A stretch of DNA of 64,000 nucleotides from the NCBI RefSeq assembly GCF_947259545.1, contig NZ_CAMYMK010000008.1, positions 1 to 64,000 of the forward strand, in the 5' to 3' direction. The notes below the pieces were generated by a model that saw nothing but the letters and a program-made list of their open reading frames with translations, was not told the origin of the DNA and did no database searches. Below, in pieces: positions 18,129 through 27,693 of this stretch. The DNA is from an uncultured Marinobacter sp. (GTDB lineage Bacteria; Pseudomonadota; Gammaproteobacteria; Pseudomonadales; Oleiphilaceae). The translations under genes were made by a program, and so were the position numbers. Within the stretch, counting starts at the first letter, position 1, and each line of letters begins with the position of its first letter.

Positions 18129-18475
18129 GAGCTCGCCAGACAGTCGCCGCCAGTACGCCTGGGGGAGGAAAGTCCGGGCTCCGCAGGGCAAGGTGCCAGG
18201 TAACGCCTGGGCGGCGTGAGCCGACGGAAAGTGCAACAGAAAGTATACCGCCTAAGCACCTTCGGGTGCCGGTAAGGGTGAAATGGTGCGGTAAGAGCGC
18301 ACCGCGTGACTGGCAACAGTTCACGGCGATGGTAAACCCCACCTGGAGCAAGACCAAATAGGAATCCAATGGCGTGGCCCGCGCTGGATTCGGGTAGGTT
18401 GCTTGAGGCCTGTGGTGACGCAGGCCCTAGATGAATGACTGTCCACGACAGAACCCGGCTTATCGGCGAGCTCAA
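18129..18475 (+). ncRNA. rnpB: RNase P RNA (class A)
   Basis: The catalytic RNA of RNase P, which trims tRNA 5' leaders. The ends pair: GAGCTCGCC at the start with GGCGAGCTC at the end. Conserved cores are all visible: CAGACAGTCGCCGC, GGGGGAGGAAAGTCCGGGCT (P4 5' strand), GCCAGGTAACGCCTGGG, GGTAAGGGTGAAATGGTGCG, GTAAGAGCGCACCGC, and the 3' P4 strand ACAGAACCCGGCTTATCGG. The P3 stem is reduced to a short hairpin compared with E. coli, as in Pseudomonas. Exact ends are uncertain by a few bases. Confidence 0.96.
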
Positions 18476-18679
18476 TTTTCCATTCCCGATCCTTATCCTT
18501 CTCAGACAGTGTCCTTTATAGCCAAAAAATCTTAAACCTCACTTTTCATCTGCAGATCGTTTTGCAGGTATCTGATTTTCCAGTCTTTCTTTTTCGTAAT
18601 TTGCGCATCTCGGCGAACCCTCGCCTGTAACCTCTTGTCATAAAAGGAACTTTTGCAGGTGCGACGCCGTTAGCGGCGC

Positions 18680-18708
18680 TTGCATTGTGTATTGCGTGTT
18701 TCTATAGT
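18680..18708 (+). promoter_or_regulatory. Pmra, promoter of the dcw cluster
   Basis: TTGCAT (18680-18685), 17 bases and TATAGT (18703-18708) form a strong sigma70-type promoter with a start near 18715. A GC-rich imperfect palindrome (about 18661-18680) abuts the -35. The rest of the gap back to rnpB (18476-18660) shows no gene. Confidence 0.72.
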
Positions 18709-18716
18709 GTGCACAA

Positions 18717-18750
18717 GTGGGAAAAAGTGGTTTTTAGTGGTTTTTTTTGG
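18717..18750 (+). promoter_or_regulatory. MraZ operator (phased GTGG repeats)
   Basis: GTGG recurs at 18717, 18727 and 18737, with a degenerate TTGG at 18747: a 10-base period, one helical turn, separated by A/T-rich spacers. MraZ of E. coli and mycoplasmas binds repeated TGGG/GTGGG boxes of this spacing. The array begins directly after the predicted start point of Pmra and lies 26 bases before mraZ, so autorepression of the cluster is expected. Confidence 0.75.
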
Positions 18751-18775
18751 TTTCTGAACCCCAGAGTCGGTGCAA

Positions 18776-19228
18776 ATGAGCAACTTTCTTGGCAGTCATG
18801 CCATCAATATGGATGCGAAGGGTCGTCTTGCGATCCCCGCCAAGGTGCGCGAAGAACTCGCGCAAGCCTGTGGCGGCCGCATTGTATTGACTGCCAATGC
18901 TGATGAGGAGCGCTGTCTGTTGGTGTATCCGGAGCCAGAGTGGGAAATTCTTCGACCCAAAGTTGAAGCGCTCCCCAACATGAATAAAGCCGCCCGCCGG
19001 TTGCAGCGTCTGATTCTGGGTAATGCTGCGCCGATGGAGCTGGATGGCGCCGGGCGAATCCTGGTGCCGCCCACGTTGCGCAGTTATGCGCATCTGGAGA
19101 AAAAGCTGATGCTGATCGGGCAGGGTAAAAAACTTGAGCTCTGGAGTGAGGAGCGCTGGTTCGCCTGGCTGGATGAATCATCGGATGACGATGAGATGCC
19201 GCCAGAGATGGAGGCCCTTTCCCTATGA
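18776..19228 (+). CDS. mraZ: Transcriptional regulator MraZ
   Basis: A 150-residue DNA-binding protein with two AbrB-like half-domains, each marked by the signature [16 protein letters not shown] and its degenerate repeat [14 protein letters not shown]. It forms ring-shaped oligomers and represses its own promoter by binding tandem GTGGG-type boxes, which are visible just upstream. A GTG two codons earlier (18770) is possible, but the ATG at 18776 gives the family N terminus ([16 protein letters not shown]). Its stop overlaps the rsmH start (ATGA). First gene of the dcw cluster. Confidence 0.95.
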   Translation: MSNFLGSHAINMDAKGRLAIPAKVREELAQACGGRIVLTANADEERCLLVYPEPEWEILRPKVEALPNMNKAARRLQRLILGNAAPMELDGAGRILVPPTLRSYAHLEKKLMLIGQGKKLELWSEERWFAWLDESSDDDEMPPEMEALSL

Positions 19229-20211
19229 CCTCCGAACGTAAGCCGGGGGCTGCGGGCCAGAAGTACTCGCATCGCTCCGTGCTCCTGGATTCGGCGGTCG
19301 ATTATCTGATTAATGACCCCGATGGTTTGTATGTCGATGGCACCTTTGGTCGAGGTGGCCACAGCCGGCTTGTACTTGGGAAGCTGGGCGAAAGCGGCCG
19401 CTTGCTGGGAATCGACAAGGACCCGGAGGCAATTCGCGTAGCCCGGGAGCTGGCTTCCGAGGACGCTCGATTCTCCTGCTATCACGGTTCTTTCGCAGAG
19501 CTTGATGCTGCGATCCGGGAACAGGGCTGGGAAACCGTCAACGGTGTTTTGCTGGACCTGGGTGTGTCGTCACCGCAACTGGATGATGCCGCTCGGGGGT
19601 TCAGTTTCATGCGCGACGGTCCATTGGATATGCGCATGAATACCGAACAGGAGCCCAGTGCTGCGCAGTGGTTGGCGGAGGCTGACGAGCGTGAGATCGC
19701 AGATGTGATCTATCGGTACGGCGAGGAACGTTTTTCCCGGCGCATCGCGCGCCGGGTGGTGGAACGTCGTCAGGAGGCACCACTGCAAACCACTCGGGAG
19801 TTGGCAGAGCTGGTCAGTCAGGCTGTCCCGAAAAAGGAAAAAAACAAGCATCCCGCCACGCGGACATTCCAGGCTATCCGGATTTTCATCAACCGGGAAC
19901 TGGAGGATCTGGAGGCGGGACTTGCTTCGGCGGCGGAGCGGCTTGCACCGGGTGGACGCCTGGTGGTGATCAGCTTCCACTCGCTGGAGGATCGGTTGGT
20001 CAAGCGGTTCATGCGGGATCTGGCTCGCGGGCCCAGATTGCCCAAAGGTGTGCCGGTGACGGCTGCCCAGGAGGCGTCGGAGTTCCGTTTGATTGGCAAG
20101 GCCAGTAAGGCCAACACAGAAGAAGTAAGCGATAACGTTCGGGCGCGAAGTGCAGTCATGCGGGTGCTTGAGCGTGTTCATAACAAACAGGGTTTGCAAG
20201 GGAGCGCGTGA
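19225..20211 (+). CDS. rsmH: 16S rRNA (cytosine-1402-N4)-methyltransferase
   Basis: A 328-residue methyltransferase that N4-methylates C1402, the same nucleotide modified by RsmI encoded 1.2 kb upstream. The SAM-binding motif is [16 protein letters not shown], and further family motifs are [29 protein letters not shown] and [18 protein letters not shown]. It overlaps mraZ and precedes ftsL, the standard order. Confidence 0.97.
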   Translation: MTSERKPGAAGQKYSHRSVLLDSAVDYLINDPDGLYVDGTFGRGGHSRLVLGKLGESGRLLGIDKDPEAIRVARELASEDARFSCYHGSFAELDAAIREQGWETVNGVLLDLGVSSPQLDDAARGFSFMRDGPLDMRMNTEQEPSAAQWLAEADEREIADVIYRYGEERFSRRIARRVVERRQEAPLQTTRELAELVSQAVPKKEKNKHPATRTFQAIRIFINRELEDLEAGLASAAERLAPGGRLVVISFHSLEDRLVKRFMRDLARGPRLPKGVPVTAAQEASEFRLIGKASKANTEEVSDNVRARSAVMRVLERVHNKQGLQGSA

Positions 20212-20213
20212 CT

Positions 20214-20618
20214 ATGGGCGCCGTGGCAATTGAGCCGGCCGTTAAAACCGCCGGTTTGAACAAGCAGAAGGTCAAGGACGGGTTGGCAAGTGCCGTTCGC
20301 GTATCGCAGCAGGTATTTGAGTCGCTGCAGCAGAAACAGGTGTTGATATCCGTCGCCTTGGTCGGGCTATTGATTGTGTCGTCCATCGGTGTCGTCGTGA
20401 GCGCTTACAAGAACCGCGAGCTGTTCAATACCTTGTCGCAGCTTCAGGCAGAGCGGGACCAGTACCAGCGCGAATGGAGTCAGCTGTTGCTGGAGCAAAG
20501 TGCATTGAGTGCCCACAGTCGGGTTGAAACGCTCGCTGCGCAACGCTTTGGCATGGTTGTGCCAGGTAAAGAGGATATTGTGCTGGTGCCCTTGATGGCG
20601 CCGGTAGCAGGTCTTTGA
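20214..20618 (+). CDS. ftsL: Cell division protein FtsL
   Basis: A small bitopic division protein of 134 residues that forms a periplasmic coiled coil with FtsB and FtsQ and helps activate FtsWI. It has a cytoplasmic N terminus, one transmembrane helix (about 44-64, VLISVALVGLLIVSSIGVVV) and a short coiled coil (ELFNTLSQLQAERDQYQREW). The ATG at 20214 has AGGGAG ten bases upstream; a GTG at 20208, overlapping the rsmH stop, is an alternative. Confidence 0.9.
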   Translation: MGAVAIEPAVKTAGLNKQKVKDGLASAVRVSQQVFESLQQKQVLISVALVGLLIVSSIGVVVSAYKNRELFNTLSQLQAERDQYQREWSQLLLEQSALSAHSRVETLAAQRFGMVVPGKEDIVLVPLMAPVAGL

Positions 20619-20650
20619 ATATTCATAACAACTAACTCAGGGTGGCTGTT

Positions 20651-22390
20651 TTGTCCGATCAGGGAAAGAACCCAACATGGAGCCAACGACTGGCTGCCGG
20701 GCTGAAAGCCTGGCGCTACGGTTCTGTGCTGGGTGTTTTTCTGCTGGTGGTCGGGGCTCTTGGCTGGCGCCTGGTCGATCTGCATGTTGTGGATAATGAA
20801 TTCCTGCGGAAACAGGGGGATGTGCGCACCATTCGTGTGGAGTCCATCGACGCCCACCGGGGAGTCATTACTGACCGTCACGGGGAATCCCTGGCCGTCA
20901 GCACGCCCGTTCAGACGGTGTGGGCCAATCCTTCTGAACTTGATCCGGAAGAGCCCAGATTATCGCACCTGGCGCGTTTGCTCGATATCAGTGAGGCACG
21001 CCTTAGGCAGCGGCTGGTGACCTACGAGGGTCGTGAGTTCATGTACCTGCGTCGCAAGATCCAGCCGGGACTGGCGGAGCGTGCGTTGGCTCTGGAAATT
21101 CCGGGAATCTACAGCCGCCAGGAGTACCGTCGCTACTATCCGGCAGGTGAGGTCACCTCCCATGTGGTCGGGTTTGCGAACATTGATGAAAATGGCCAGG
21201 AAGGCATTGAGCTGGCTTATAACCAGTGGCTCAGTGGTGAAAAAGGCCGTAAGCGGGTGCTCAAGGACAATCGCGGTCGGGTGATCAAGGACCTGACGTT
21301 GATCCGTGATGCCCGGCCCGGTCGCGATTTGGCGCTGAGTATCGACCTGCGGCTGCAATATCTGGCATACCGTGAGCTCAAGGCGGTCGTGGAGGCCCAC
21401 AGCGCCCGGGGTGGAACCCTGGTCATGCTGGATGTCGATACCGGCGAAGTATTGGCGATGGTGAATCAAGGGTCATACAACCCCAATGATCGCAGTCAGC
21501 TAAGTGCGGACCGGCTGCGAAACAGGGCGATTACGGACTTGTTTGAGCCGGGGTCGACCATGAAACCGGTCGCCATGGCAGCGGCCCTGGAATCGGGAAA
21601 ATACAATCTCAACAGCACCATTGATACTGCGCCGGGTTACCGGCGCTTTGGTCGTTTTACCATTCGTGACAGTCACAACTACGGGGTGCTTGGTGTCACC
21701 GGTATCATTGCCAAGTCCAGTAATGTGGGCATGAGCAAGATTGCGACAGAGCTGGGCGGGGACGTCATCCGGAATCTTTACTCCCGCCTCGGTATCGGGC
21801 ACCCCACGGGAATTGGCTTCCCCGGTGAGGCGGTGGGTGTACTGCCGGCACCGCCCAAGTGGCGCCCCGTTGAAGAGGCGACGCTTTCTTATGGCTACGG
21901 CATGAGTGTGAATGCCCTGCAACTGGCCCAAGCATACATGGTGCTGGCCAATGGCGGTATTCGCTACCCCTTGAGTTTGATGAAAAGGGATGAGCGACCG
22001 GTCGGGGAACGTGTGCTTTCCGAGAAGGTCTCATTTCAAGTACGGGAAATGCTGCGCGAGGTGGTCGAGAACGGTACCGGTAAACGTGCGCAGCCAGGAT
22101 TCTACTCCGCCGGCGGCAAGACCGGCACCGTACATCTGGTGGGTAAGGGCGGCTACGAAGACAGTCAATACAAAGCCATTTTTGCCGGAATGGCGCCCAT
22201 TGATCATCCGAGAATCGTAACAGTGGTAGCGGTAGATGCACCTCAATCCGGCGAATACTACGGCGGCGAAGTGGCGGCGCCGGTATTTGCCAGGGTTATG
22301 AGTGATGCATTGCGGCTGCTGAATGTGAAACCGGAACTGGAAGTCGGTGAAGTGCCAGCAGGGCCGAAAACACCCGGGGAGCGGGGGTAG
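20651..22390 (+). CDS. ftsI: Peptidoglycan transpeptidase FtsI (PBP3)
   Basis: The septum-specific class B penicillin-binding protein, about 579 residues. It has a short cytoplasmic tail and a single N-terminal helix (about 22-42). A pedestal domain with the RRYYPAGEVTSHVVGFAN motif follows, then the transpeptidase domain with SxxK as STMK (serine near 302), SSN and KTGT. It partners FtsW, encoded downstream. The start is ambiguous: TTG at 20651 has GGGTGG at good spacing and is preferred; GTG at 20642 lacks a ribosome-binding site. Confidence 0.96.
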   Translation: MSDQGKNPTWSQRLAAGLKAWRYGSVLGVFLLVVGALGWRLVDLHVVDNEFLRKQGDVRTIRVESIDAHRGVITDRHGESLAVSTPVQTVWANPSELDPEEPRLSHLARLLDISEARLRQRLVTYEGREFMYLRRKIQPGLAERALALEIPGIYSRQEYRRYYPAGEVTSHVVGFANIDENGQEGIELAYNQWLSGEKGRKRVLKDNRGRVIKDLTLIRDARPGRDLALSIDLRLQYLAYRELKAVVEAHSARGGTLVMLDVDTGEVLAMVNQGSYNPNDRSQLSADRLRNRAITDLFEPGSTMKPVAMAAALESGKYNLNSTIDTAPGYRRFGRFTIRDSHNYGVLGVTGIIAKSSNVGMSKIATELGGDVIRNLYSRLGIGHPTGIGFPGEAVGVLPAPPKWRPVEEATLSYGYGMSVNALQLAQAYMVLANGGIRYPLSLMKRDERPVGERVLSEKVSFQVREMLREVVENGTGKRAQPGFYSAGGKTGTVHLVGKGGYEDSQYKAIFAGMAPIDHPRIVTVVAVDAPQSGEYYGGEVAAPVFARVMSDALRLLNVKPELEVGEVPAGPKTPGERG

Positions 22391-22394
22391 GGTT

Positions 22395-23879
22395 ATGTGT
22401 ATCACGTCACTCAGCACATTGTTACAGGGGATCGCGCCGGTGCCGTCCGTCTTTGACGTGACGATTCACGGTTTGCAAACGGACAGCCGGCAGGTGACGT
22501 CGGGGGATGCTTTCATCGCCCTGGCGGGCAGTCGAACGACCGCGGACCATTATGTGGATCAGGCAGTGGCCGCAGGTGCGACCGTCATCATCCTTGAGAC
22601 CGATGAGCCCGGAGAGTGCCGGGAACACCTTGGCGCACTGATTGTGCCGGTGGTCGGGCTGCGAAGTAAGCTGGGAAAGATCGCCGATCGCTTTTTCGAG
22701 CATCCTTCACAGCGCTTGCGACTGATCGGGGTGACTGGAACCAATGGTAAAACGTCGGTCAGCCACTACATCGCACAGCTGCTGCAGCAGACCGGAACCC
22801 CTTGCGGGTTGTTGGGTACCCTGGGCTACGGCATGCCAGGGGCGTTGCAGGTGGCTTCCCACACCACGCCGGATGTGGTTCAGGTCAATCGCGTTCTGTC
22901 ACGAATATTGAAACAGGGTGGTCGCGCGGCGGCGATGGAAGTGTCCTCTCATGCGCTGGATCAGGGGCGGATTGATCGCATCACCATGACCGGTGCGGTG
23001 TTTACCAACCTGACCCGGGATCACCTCGATTACCACGGCTCCATGGAAGAGTATGGCGCCGCCAAGGCGAGGCTTTTTGAGCGCGAGGAGCTGCATTACG
23101 CGGTTGTGAATTTCGATGATCCGTTCGGGCGTCAGCTGTATGAGCAGCTTGAGGGCAAATGCGACCGGGTACGCTATAGCCTCCATGAGGCCCAGACTGA
23201 GCTCTGGCTGACAGGGTTCGAGCCGACGCTTCACGGCTTTACCGCATCAGTGGATGGCGAGTGGGGGGCGTTCGACGTCAATGTTCCGTTGATGGGGAGT
23301 TTCAATGCCAGCAACGTGCTGGCGTCCATGGCTGCAGTCTTGAGTCTGGGCGTGCCGGTGGAGCGTGTGCAGAGGGCTGTCGAGACTTTGCAGCCGCCCC
23401 CTGGCCGCCTGGAACCGTTCACTGGTGCCAATGGCGTGAGGGTCGTGGTGGATTATGCTCACACGCCGGATGCACTGGCGAATGCGTTGGCTGCGCTAAA
23501 GCCCCATGTAACGGGACGCCTGTTTTGCGTGTTCGGTTGCGGTGGTGACCGTGACAGTGGCAAACGCCCGGAAATGGCCGCTGAGGCAGAGAAGGCGGCT
23601 GATGTTGTTGTAGTGACTGACGACAACCCCCGGGGAGAGCATCCGGACACGATCGCCAGGGACATTCTCAGGGGATTTGCAAACCCGGATCAGGTCGCAG
23701 TGATTCATGATCGTGCCGAGGCGATTGCCCGCACCATACGACAGGCCGGCGAAGGCGACATTGTACTGATCGCTGGCAAGGGGCATGAAACCTATCAGGA
23801 GACGGCCGGCCAGCGTGTGCATTTCAGCGATGCAGAGCAGGTGCAGCACATCCTGCAGCTCAACGGAGGTGTGGCATGA
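22395..23879 (+). CDS. murE: UDP-MurNAc-L-Ala-D-Glu:meso-diaminopimelate ligase
   Basis: A 494-residue cytoplasmic Mur ligase adding meso-diaminopimelate as the third residue of the stem peptide. The ATP-binding loop is GVTGTNGKTSVSHY, and the C-terminal motif DDNPRGEHP contains the DNPR signature that selects diaminopimelate over lysine, as expected for a Gram-negative. The ATG at 22395 follows the ftsI stop by four bases; upstream in-frame codons lie inside ftsI. Confidence 0.97.
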   Translation: MCITSLSTLLQGIAPVPSVFDVTIHGLQTDSRQVTSGDAFIALAGSRTTADHYVDQAVAAGATVIILETDEPGECREHLGALIVPVVGLRSKLGKIADRFFEHPSQRLRLIGVTGTNGKTSVSHYIAQLLQQTGTPCGLLGTLGYGMPGALQVASHTTPDVVQVNRVLSRILKQGGRAAAMEVSSHALDQGRIDRITMTGAVFTNLTRDHLDYHGSMEEYGAAKARLFEREELHYAVVNFDDPFGRQLYEQLEGKCDRVRYSLHEAQTELWLTGFEPTLHGFTASVDGEWGAFDVNVPLMGSFNASNVLASMAAVLSLGVPVERVQRAVETLQPPPGRLEPFTGANGVRVVVDYAHTPDALANALAALKPHVTGRLFCVFGCGGDRDSGKRPEMAAEAEKAADVVVVTDDNPRGEHPDTIARDILRGFANPDQVAVIHDRAEAIARTIRQAGEGDIVLIAGKGHETYQETAGQRVHFSDAEQVQHILQLNGGVA

Positions 23880-25267
23880 TGCGCACCTTCTCGCTGGCTG
23901 ATGCTATTGCATTGACCGGGGGGCAGTGCCACCTCGGAGATGCCGCCCAGCGAACTTTCTCGGGCGTGTCTACCGATACCCGCAAGATCGGTCGTGGGGA
24001 TCTGTTTGTGGCATTGCGCGGTGACAACTTTGACGGACACCAGTTCCTGGCGAAGGCCAGGGATTCAGGAGCGGTTGGTGCCATTGTGGATACCGAAGAC
24101 ACGTCGGTGGACCTTCCCCAGGTGGTTGTCAGCGACACTGTTGATGCGCTGGCACAGCTCGCTGCTGGCAACAGGAATGAGAGCCAGGCCCGTTTCGTGG
24201 CCATTACCGGCAGCAGTGGTAAAACCACGGTCCGGGAGATGGTCGCGTCCATTCTGACGCAGATGGGCTCCACGCTTTCCACGGAAGGCAACCTGAACAA
24301 TCACATAGGTGTTCCGCTGACCCTGTTCCGGCTGGAAAAGCGGCACCAGTTCGCAGCCATTGAACTGGGGGCCAGCGGTCTGGGGGAAATCGCCCATACC
24401 GTCGCGATTACCCGGCCAGACGTGGTCATTCTGACCAATGCGGGACAGGCGCACCTGGAGGGTTTTGGTAGTTACGAGAACATTGTCCAGGCCAAAGGGG
24501 AGATTATTGATGGCGTTGGCGCCAACGGGCTTGTTGTCCTTAATGGTGACGATCCTGCGTTTGGCGTCTGGCGGCAACGGGCTGGCGAGCGGAAGGTGAC
24601 TGCCATCAGTGGTAAGGCCGGCGGCCCGGCAGATTATTATCCCTCGGCAGTCAGCGTTGATATCCATGGACAAAGTTTCATCGCACACGGACCTGATGAC
24701 TGGCAGTGTAGCGTCCAGCTGGCTCTGAGCGGTGAGCACAACATCACAAACGCGCTTCTGGCTATCGCCGCTACCCGTGAGCTCGGGGCGACAGATGATG
24801 CCATTCGGCAAGGTTTGCAAGCCCTGACCGCCGTCAAAGGTCGCTTGCAGATGATCGAGTTGTCTTCAGAGCTGGTGCTGATCGATGACAGCTACAACGC
24901 CAACCCGTCTTCCATGAAGGCAGCCATTGGCGTGCTCGCGGCAAGACCCGGGGCCCGGGCGGCAGTGCTTGGTGCTATGGCAGAACTGGGGTCCGATAGC
25001 CGGGCGTTGCATCGCGAGGTGGGCGTTTGTGCCCGTGAGCAGGGAATAGAGCGCCTGTTGGTCGTTGGGCCGGGATGTGAAGGTTATATCGAAGGTTTTG
25101 GGGAGTCTGCCGAGGTGTGTGCTTCCCACGAAGATGCCGTGGACCGTCTGTTAGCCGGGCCGCAATTGCCGATGACCATTCTGGTCAAGGGTTCTCGCAG
25201 TTCCGCCATGGATCGCGTGGTGGAGGGAATGAAAGAAAAGGTGAATAACTCATGCTGCTCTGGCTGA
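23876..25267 (+). CDS. murF: UDP-MurNAc-tripeptide:D-Ala-D-Ala ligase
   Basis: A 463-residue Mur ligase that adds the D-Ala-D-Ala dipeptide to complete the UDP-MurNAc-pentapeptide. It contains the P-loop [14 protein letters not shown], the [12 protein letters not shown] segment specific to MurF and the C-terminal [12 protein letters not shown]. It starts inside the last codons of murE with tandem ATGATG after GGAGGT, and its own 3' end overlaps mraY by 16 bases. Confidence 0.97.
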   Translation: MMRTFSLADAIALTGGQCHLGDAAQRTFSGVSTDTRKIGRGDLFVALRGDNFDGHQFLAKARDSGAVGAIVDTEDTSVDLPQVVVSDTVDALAQLAAGNRNESQARFVAITGSSGKTTVREMVASILTQMGSTLSTEGNLNNHIGVPLTLFRLEKRHQFAAIELGASGLGEIAHTVAITRPDVVILTNAGQAHLEGFGSYENIVQAKGEIIDGVGANGLVVLNGDDPAFGVWRQRAGERKVTAISGKAGGPADYYPSAVSVDIHGQSFIAHGPDDWQCSVQLALSGEHNITNALLAIAATRELGATDDAIRQGLQALTAVKGRLQMIELSSELVLIDDSYNANPSSMKAAIGVLAARPGARAAVLGAMAELGSDSRALHREVGVCAREQGIERLLVVGPGCEGYIEGFGESAEVCASHEDAVDRLLAGPQLPMTILVKGSRSSAMDRVVEGMKEKVNNSCCSG

Positions 25268-26337
25268 CAGAGGTTCTATCACAATATTTTACGGCCCTGA
25301 CGGTGTTTCAGTATCTGACACTGCGTGGGATTCTGGGCACCCTCACCGCGCTGGCCATCTCACTGCTTATTGGTCCGGTGATGATTCGTAAGTTAAGCCA
25401 GTACCAGATCGGTCAATCGGTACGTGATGATGGTCCGCAGACCCACTTGAGCAAGGCCGGCACGCCAACCATGGGGGGCGCGCTGATCCTGGTTGCCATT
25501 GGTATCAGTACCCTGCTGTGGGCGGATCTTAGCAACCGCTATGTGTGGGTGACGATTCTGGTAACGCTCCTGTTTGGCGCTATCGGCTGGGTTGATGATT
25601 ACCGCAAGGTTGTGGAGCGCAATCCACGCGGTCTTCCGGGCCGCTGGAAATACTTCTGGCAATCCGTGATTGGTGCCGCGGCAGCAGTGGCGCTGTATTT
25701 CAGTTCTTCGTTGCCGCAGGAAACGTCGCTGTATGTGCCGTTCTTCAAGAGTGTATCGCTGACCCTCGGGCCAGTGATCTTCATCCTGCTGACCTATTTC
25801 GTGATCGTGGGTAGCAGTAATGCGGTGAACCTGACCGATGGACTGGATGGGCTGGCGATTATGCCAACCGTGATGGTGGCCGGGGCATTGGGCCTGTTTG
25901 CCTATCTGTCCGGGCATGCCCAGTTTGCCGATTACCTGCTGATCCCCCATTTGCCGGGTACCGGCGAGCTGATTGTGTTCTGCGGCGCCCTGGTTGGCGC
26001 TGGCCTCGGGTTCCTCTGGTTTAACACCTACCCGGCGCAGGTCTTCATGGGGGACGTGGGGGCACTGGCGCTGGGGGCCGCCCTTGGGGTTGTTGCTGTG
26101 ATCGTCCGACAGGAGATTGTCCTGTTCATTATGGGCGGTGTGTTTGTCATGGAGACCGTGTCGGTCATCCTGCAGGTGGCGTCATACCGGTTGACCGGGC
26201 GGAGAATCTTCCGCATGGCACCGTTGCACCATCATTTCGAATTGAAGGGCTGGCCTGAACCGCGCGTCATCGTGCGTTTCTGGGTGGTTACCGTGGTTCT
26301 GGTTCTGATTGGCCTTGCCAGTCTGAAACTGCGATAG
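25252..26337 (+). CDS. mraY: Phospho-MurNAc-pentapeptide translocase
   Basis: A 361-residue inner-membrane enzyme with ten predicted helices that transfers phospho-MurNAc-pentapeptide to undecaprenyl phosphate, forming lipid I. Catalytic loops are visible: the [18 protein letters not shown] substrate loop, [17 protein letters not shown] and the C-terminal triple histidine in [12 protein letters not shown]. The 16-base overlap with murF points to coupled translation. Confidence 0.98.
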   Translation: MLLWLTEVLSQYFTALTVFQYLTLRGILGTLTALAISLLIGPVMIRKLSQYQIGQSVRDDGPQTHLSKAGTPTMGGALILVAIGISTLLWADLSNRYVWVTILVTLLFGAIGWVDDYRKVVERNPRGLPGRWKYFWQSVIGAAAAVALYFSSSLPQETSLYVPFFKSVSLTLGPVIFILLTYFVIVGSSNAVNLTDGLDGLAIMPTVMVAGALGLFAYLSGHAQFADYLLIPHLPGTGELIVFCGALVGAGLGFLWFNTYPAQVFMGDVGALALGAALGVVAVIVRQEIVLFIMGGVFVMETVSVILQVASYRLTGRRIFRMAPLHHHFELKGWPEPRVIVRFWVVTVVLVLIGLASLKLR

Positions 26338-26352
26338 GGGAATGGCGTCTCT

Positions 26353-27693
26353 ATGAGTGTCATCGTGTCAGATCGTCGCACACTGGTCGTAGGGCTCGGT
26401 AAAACCGGGCTTTCCTGCGTGCGCTATCTGTGCGCTCAGGGGCGGGAAATTGCCGTCGCTGACAGCCGGGAAAATCCGCCGGGACTGGATGAACTCAAAT
26501 CCGGCTGGCCGGATGTGCCGGTGCATACGGGACCGTTCGACGCCGAGCTTTTTGCCACCTTTAACGAGCTGATTGTCAGTCCGGGCGTCAGTGTTGAGAC
26601 ACCCGCCATTCGAGATGCGGTGGCCAGAGGTGCGCAGGTGCGAGGGGATATCGACCTGTTTGCGCAGGCGGCGGACGCCCCCATCGTTGCGATTACCGGA
26701 TCCAACGGTAAAACCACCGTGACCACGCTGCTGGGTGAAATGGCCCGGGCGGCAGGCCGTAGAGTCGAAGTGGGGGGCAATATTGGTACGCCGGCTCTGG
26801 ATCTGCTGGGGCGGGGCGCCGATTTGTATGTCCTGGAGCTGTCCAGTTTCCAGCTGGAAACCACTGAAGAGCTGAATGCCCTGGCGGCGACGGTGCTTAA
26901 TGTTAGCGATGACCATATGGACCGGTATCCGTCCAAAATGGAATATTTTCAGGCCAAACAGCGAATCTTCCGGGGCTGCAAGAACGCGATTGTGAATCTG
27001 GATGATGCCCTGAGTACACCCATGGCGCGGGATAACCTGAGGTTCCTGTGTTTTGGCTTTCACCGGGTTAATCCGGACACGTTCAGCACCCGCGAAGACG
27101 ACCAGGGCACCTGGATTACCTTCGGTTTTGACAATCTGTTGCTGGCGGAAGATCTCAAGCTTCTTGGCCGCCACAACCTCAGTAACGTCATGGCGGCGCT
27201 GGCACTGGGGCAGGCGGCAGGGTTGCCCATGGATACCATGCTGGCAGTCGCCCGGGAGTTCCGCGGGCTGCCCCATCGCTGCGAATTCATACGTCGGGTC
27301 AACGATGTGGATTATATCAATGACTCCAAGGGCACCAACGTTGGCGCAACCGTCGCGGCTATTGAGAGCCTGGTCCCGGTCAGCGGCAGGATTGTTCTGA
27401 TTGCGGGCGGCGATAGCAAGGGGGCTGATTTCTCGCCACTGGAAGCGCCAGTGACCCTGCATTGCCGCGCGGTTGTGCTAATCGGTCGCGATGCCAGCCG
27501 CATTGCTGACAACATTGGAAAGGCCGCCACGGTCACGTATGCAGACACCATGGCGGAGGCAGTCTCCCAGGCTGCAGACCTGGCCCGGCCCGGTGACCGG
27601 GTGTTGTTGTCACCGGCCTGCGCGAGTTTTGACATGTTCCGAGATTACAGCGATCGCGGTGACCAGTTCCGGCAACAGGTGGAGGGGTTGTGA
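26353..27693 (+). CDS. murD: UDP-MurNAc-L-alanine:D-glutamate ligase
   Basis: A 446-residue Mur ligase adding D-glutamate to UDP-MurNAc-L-alanine. It shows the N-terminal Rossmann-like VVGLGKTGLSCVRYL, the P-loop AITGSNGKTTVTTL, the central NVSDDHMDRY and the C-terminal LLSPACASFDMF with its phosphate-contacting serines. Its stop is immediately coupled to ftsW. Confidence 0.97.
   Translation: MSVIVSDRRTLVVGLGKTGLSCVRYLCAQGREIAVADSRENPPGLDELKSGWPDVPVHTGPFDAELFATFNELIVSPGVSVETPAIRDAVARGAQVRGDIDLFAQAADAPIVAITGSNGKTTVTTLLGEMARAAGRRVEVGGNIGTPALDLLGRGADLYVLELSSFQLETTEELNALAATVLNVSDDHMDRYPSKMEYFQAKQRIFRGCKNAIVNLDDALSTPMARDNLRFLCFGFHRVNPDTFSTREDDQGTWITFGFDNLLLAEDLKLLGRHNLSNVMAALALGQAAGLPMDTMLAVAREFRGLPHRCEFIRRVNDVDYINDSKGTNVGATVAAIESLVPVSGRIVLIAGGDSKGADFSPLEAPVTLHCRAVVLIGRDASRIADNIGKAATVTYADTMAEAVSQAADLARPGDRVLLSPACASFDMFRDYSDRGDQFRQQVEGL

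Noticed and set aside
18129-18475. Minus-strand open frames over 17957-18475
   Set aside because: They lie across the rsmI end and the RNase P RNA gene, whose conserved structure explains the sequence.
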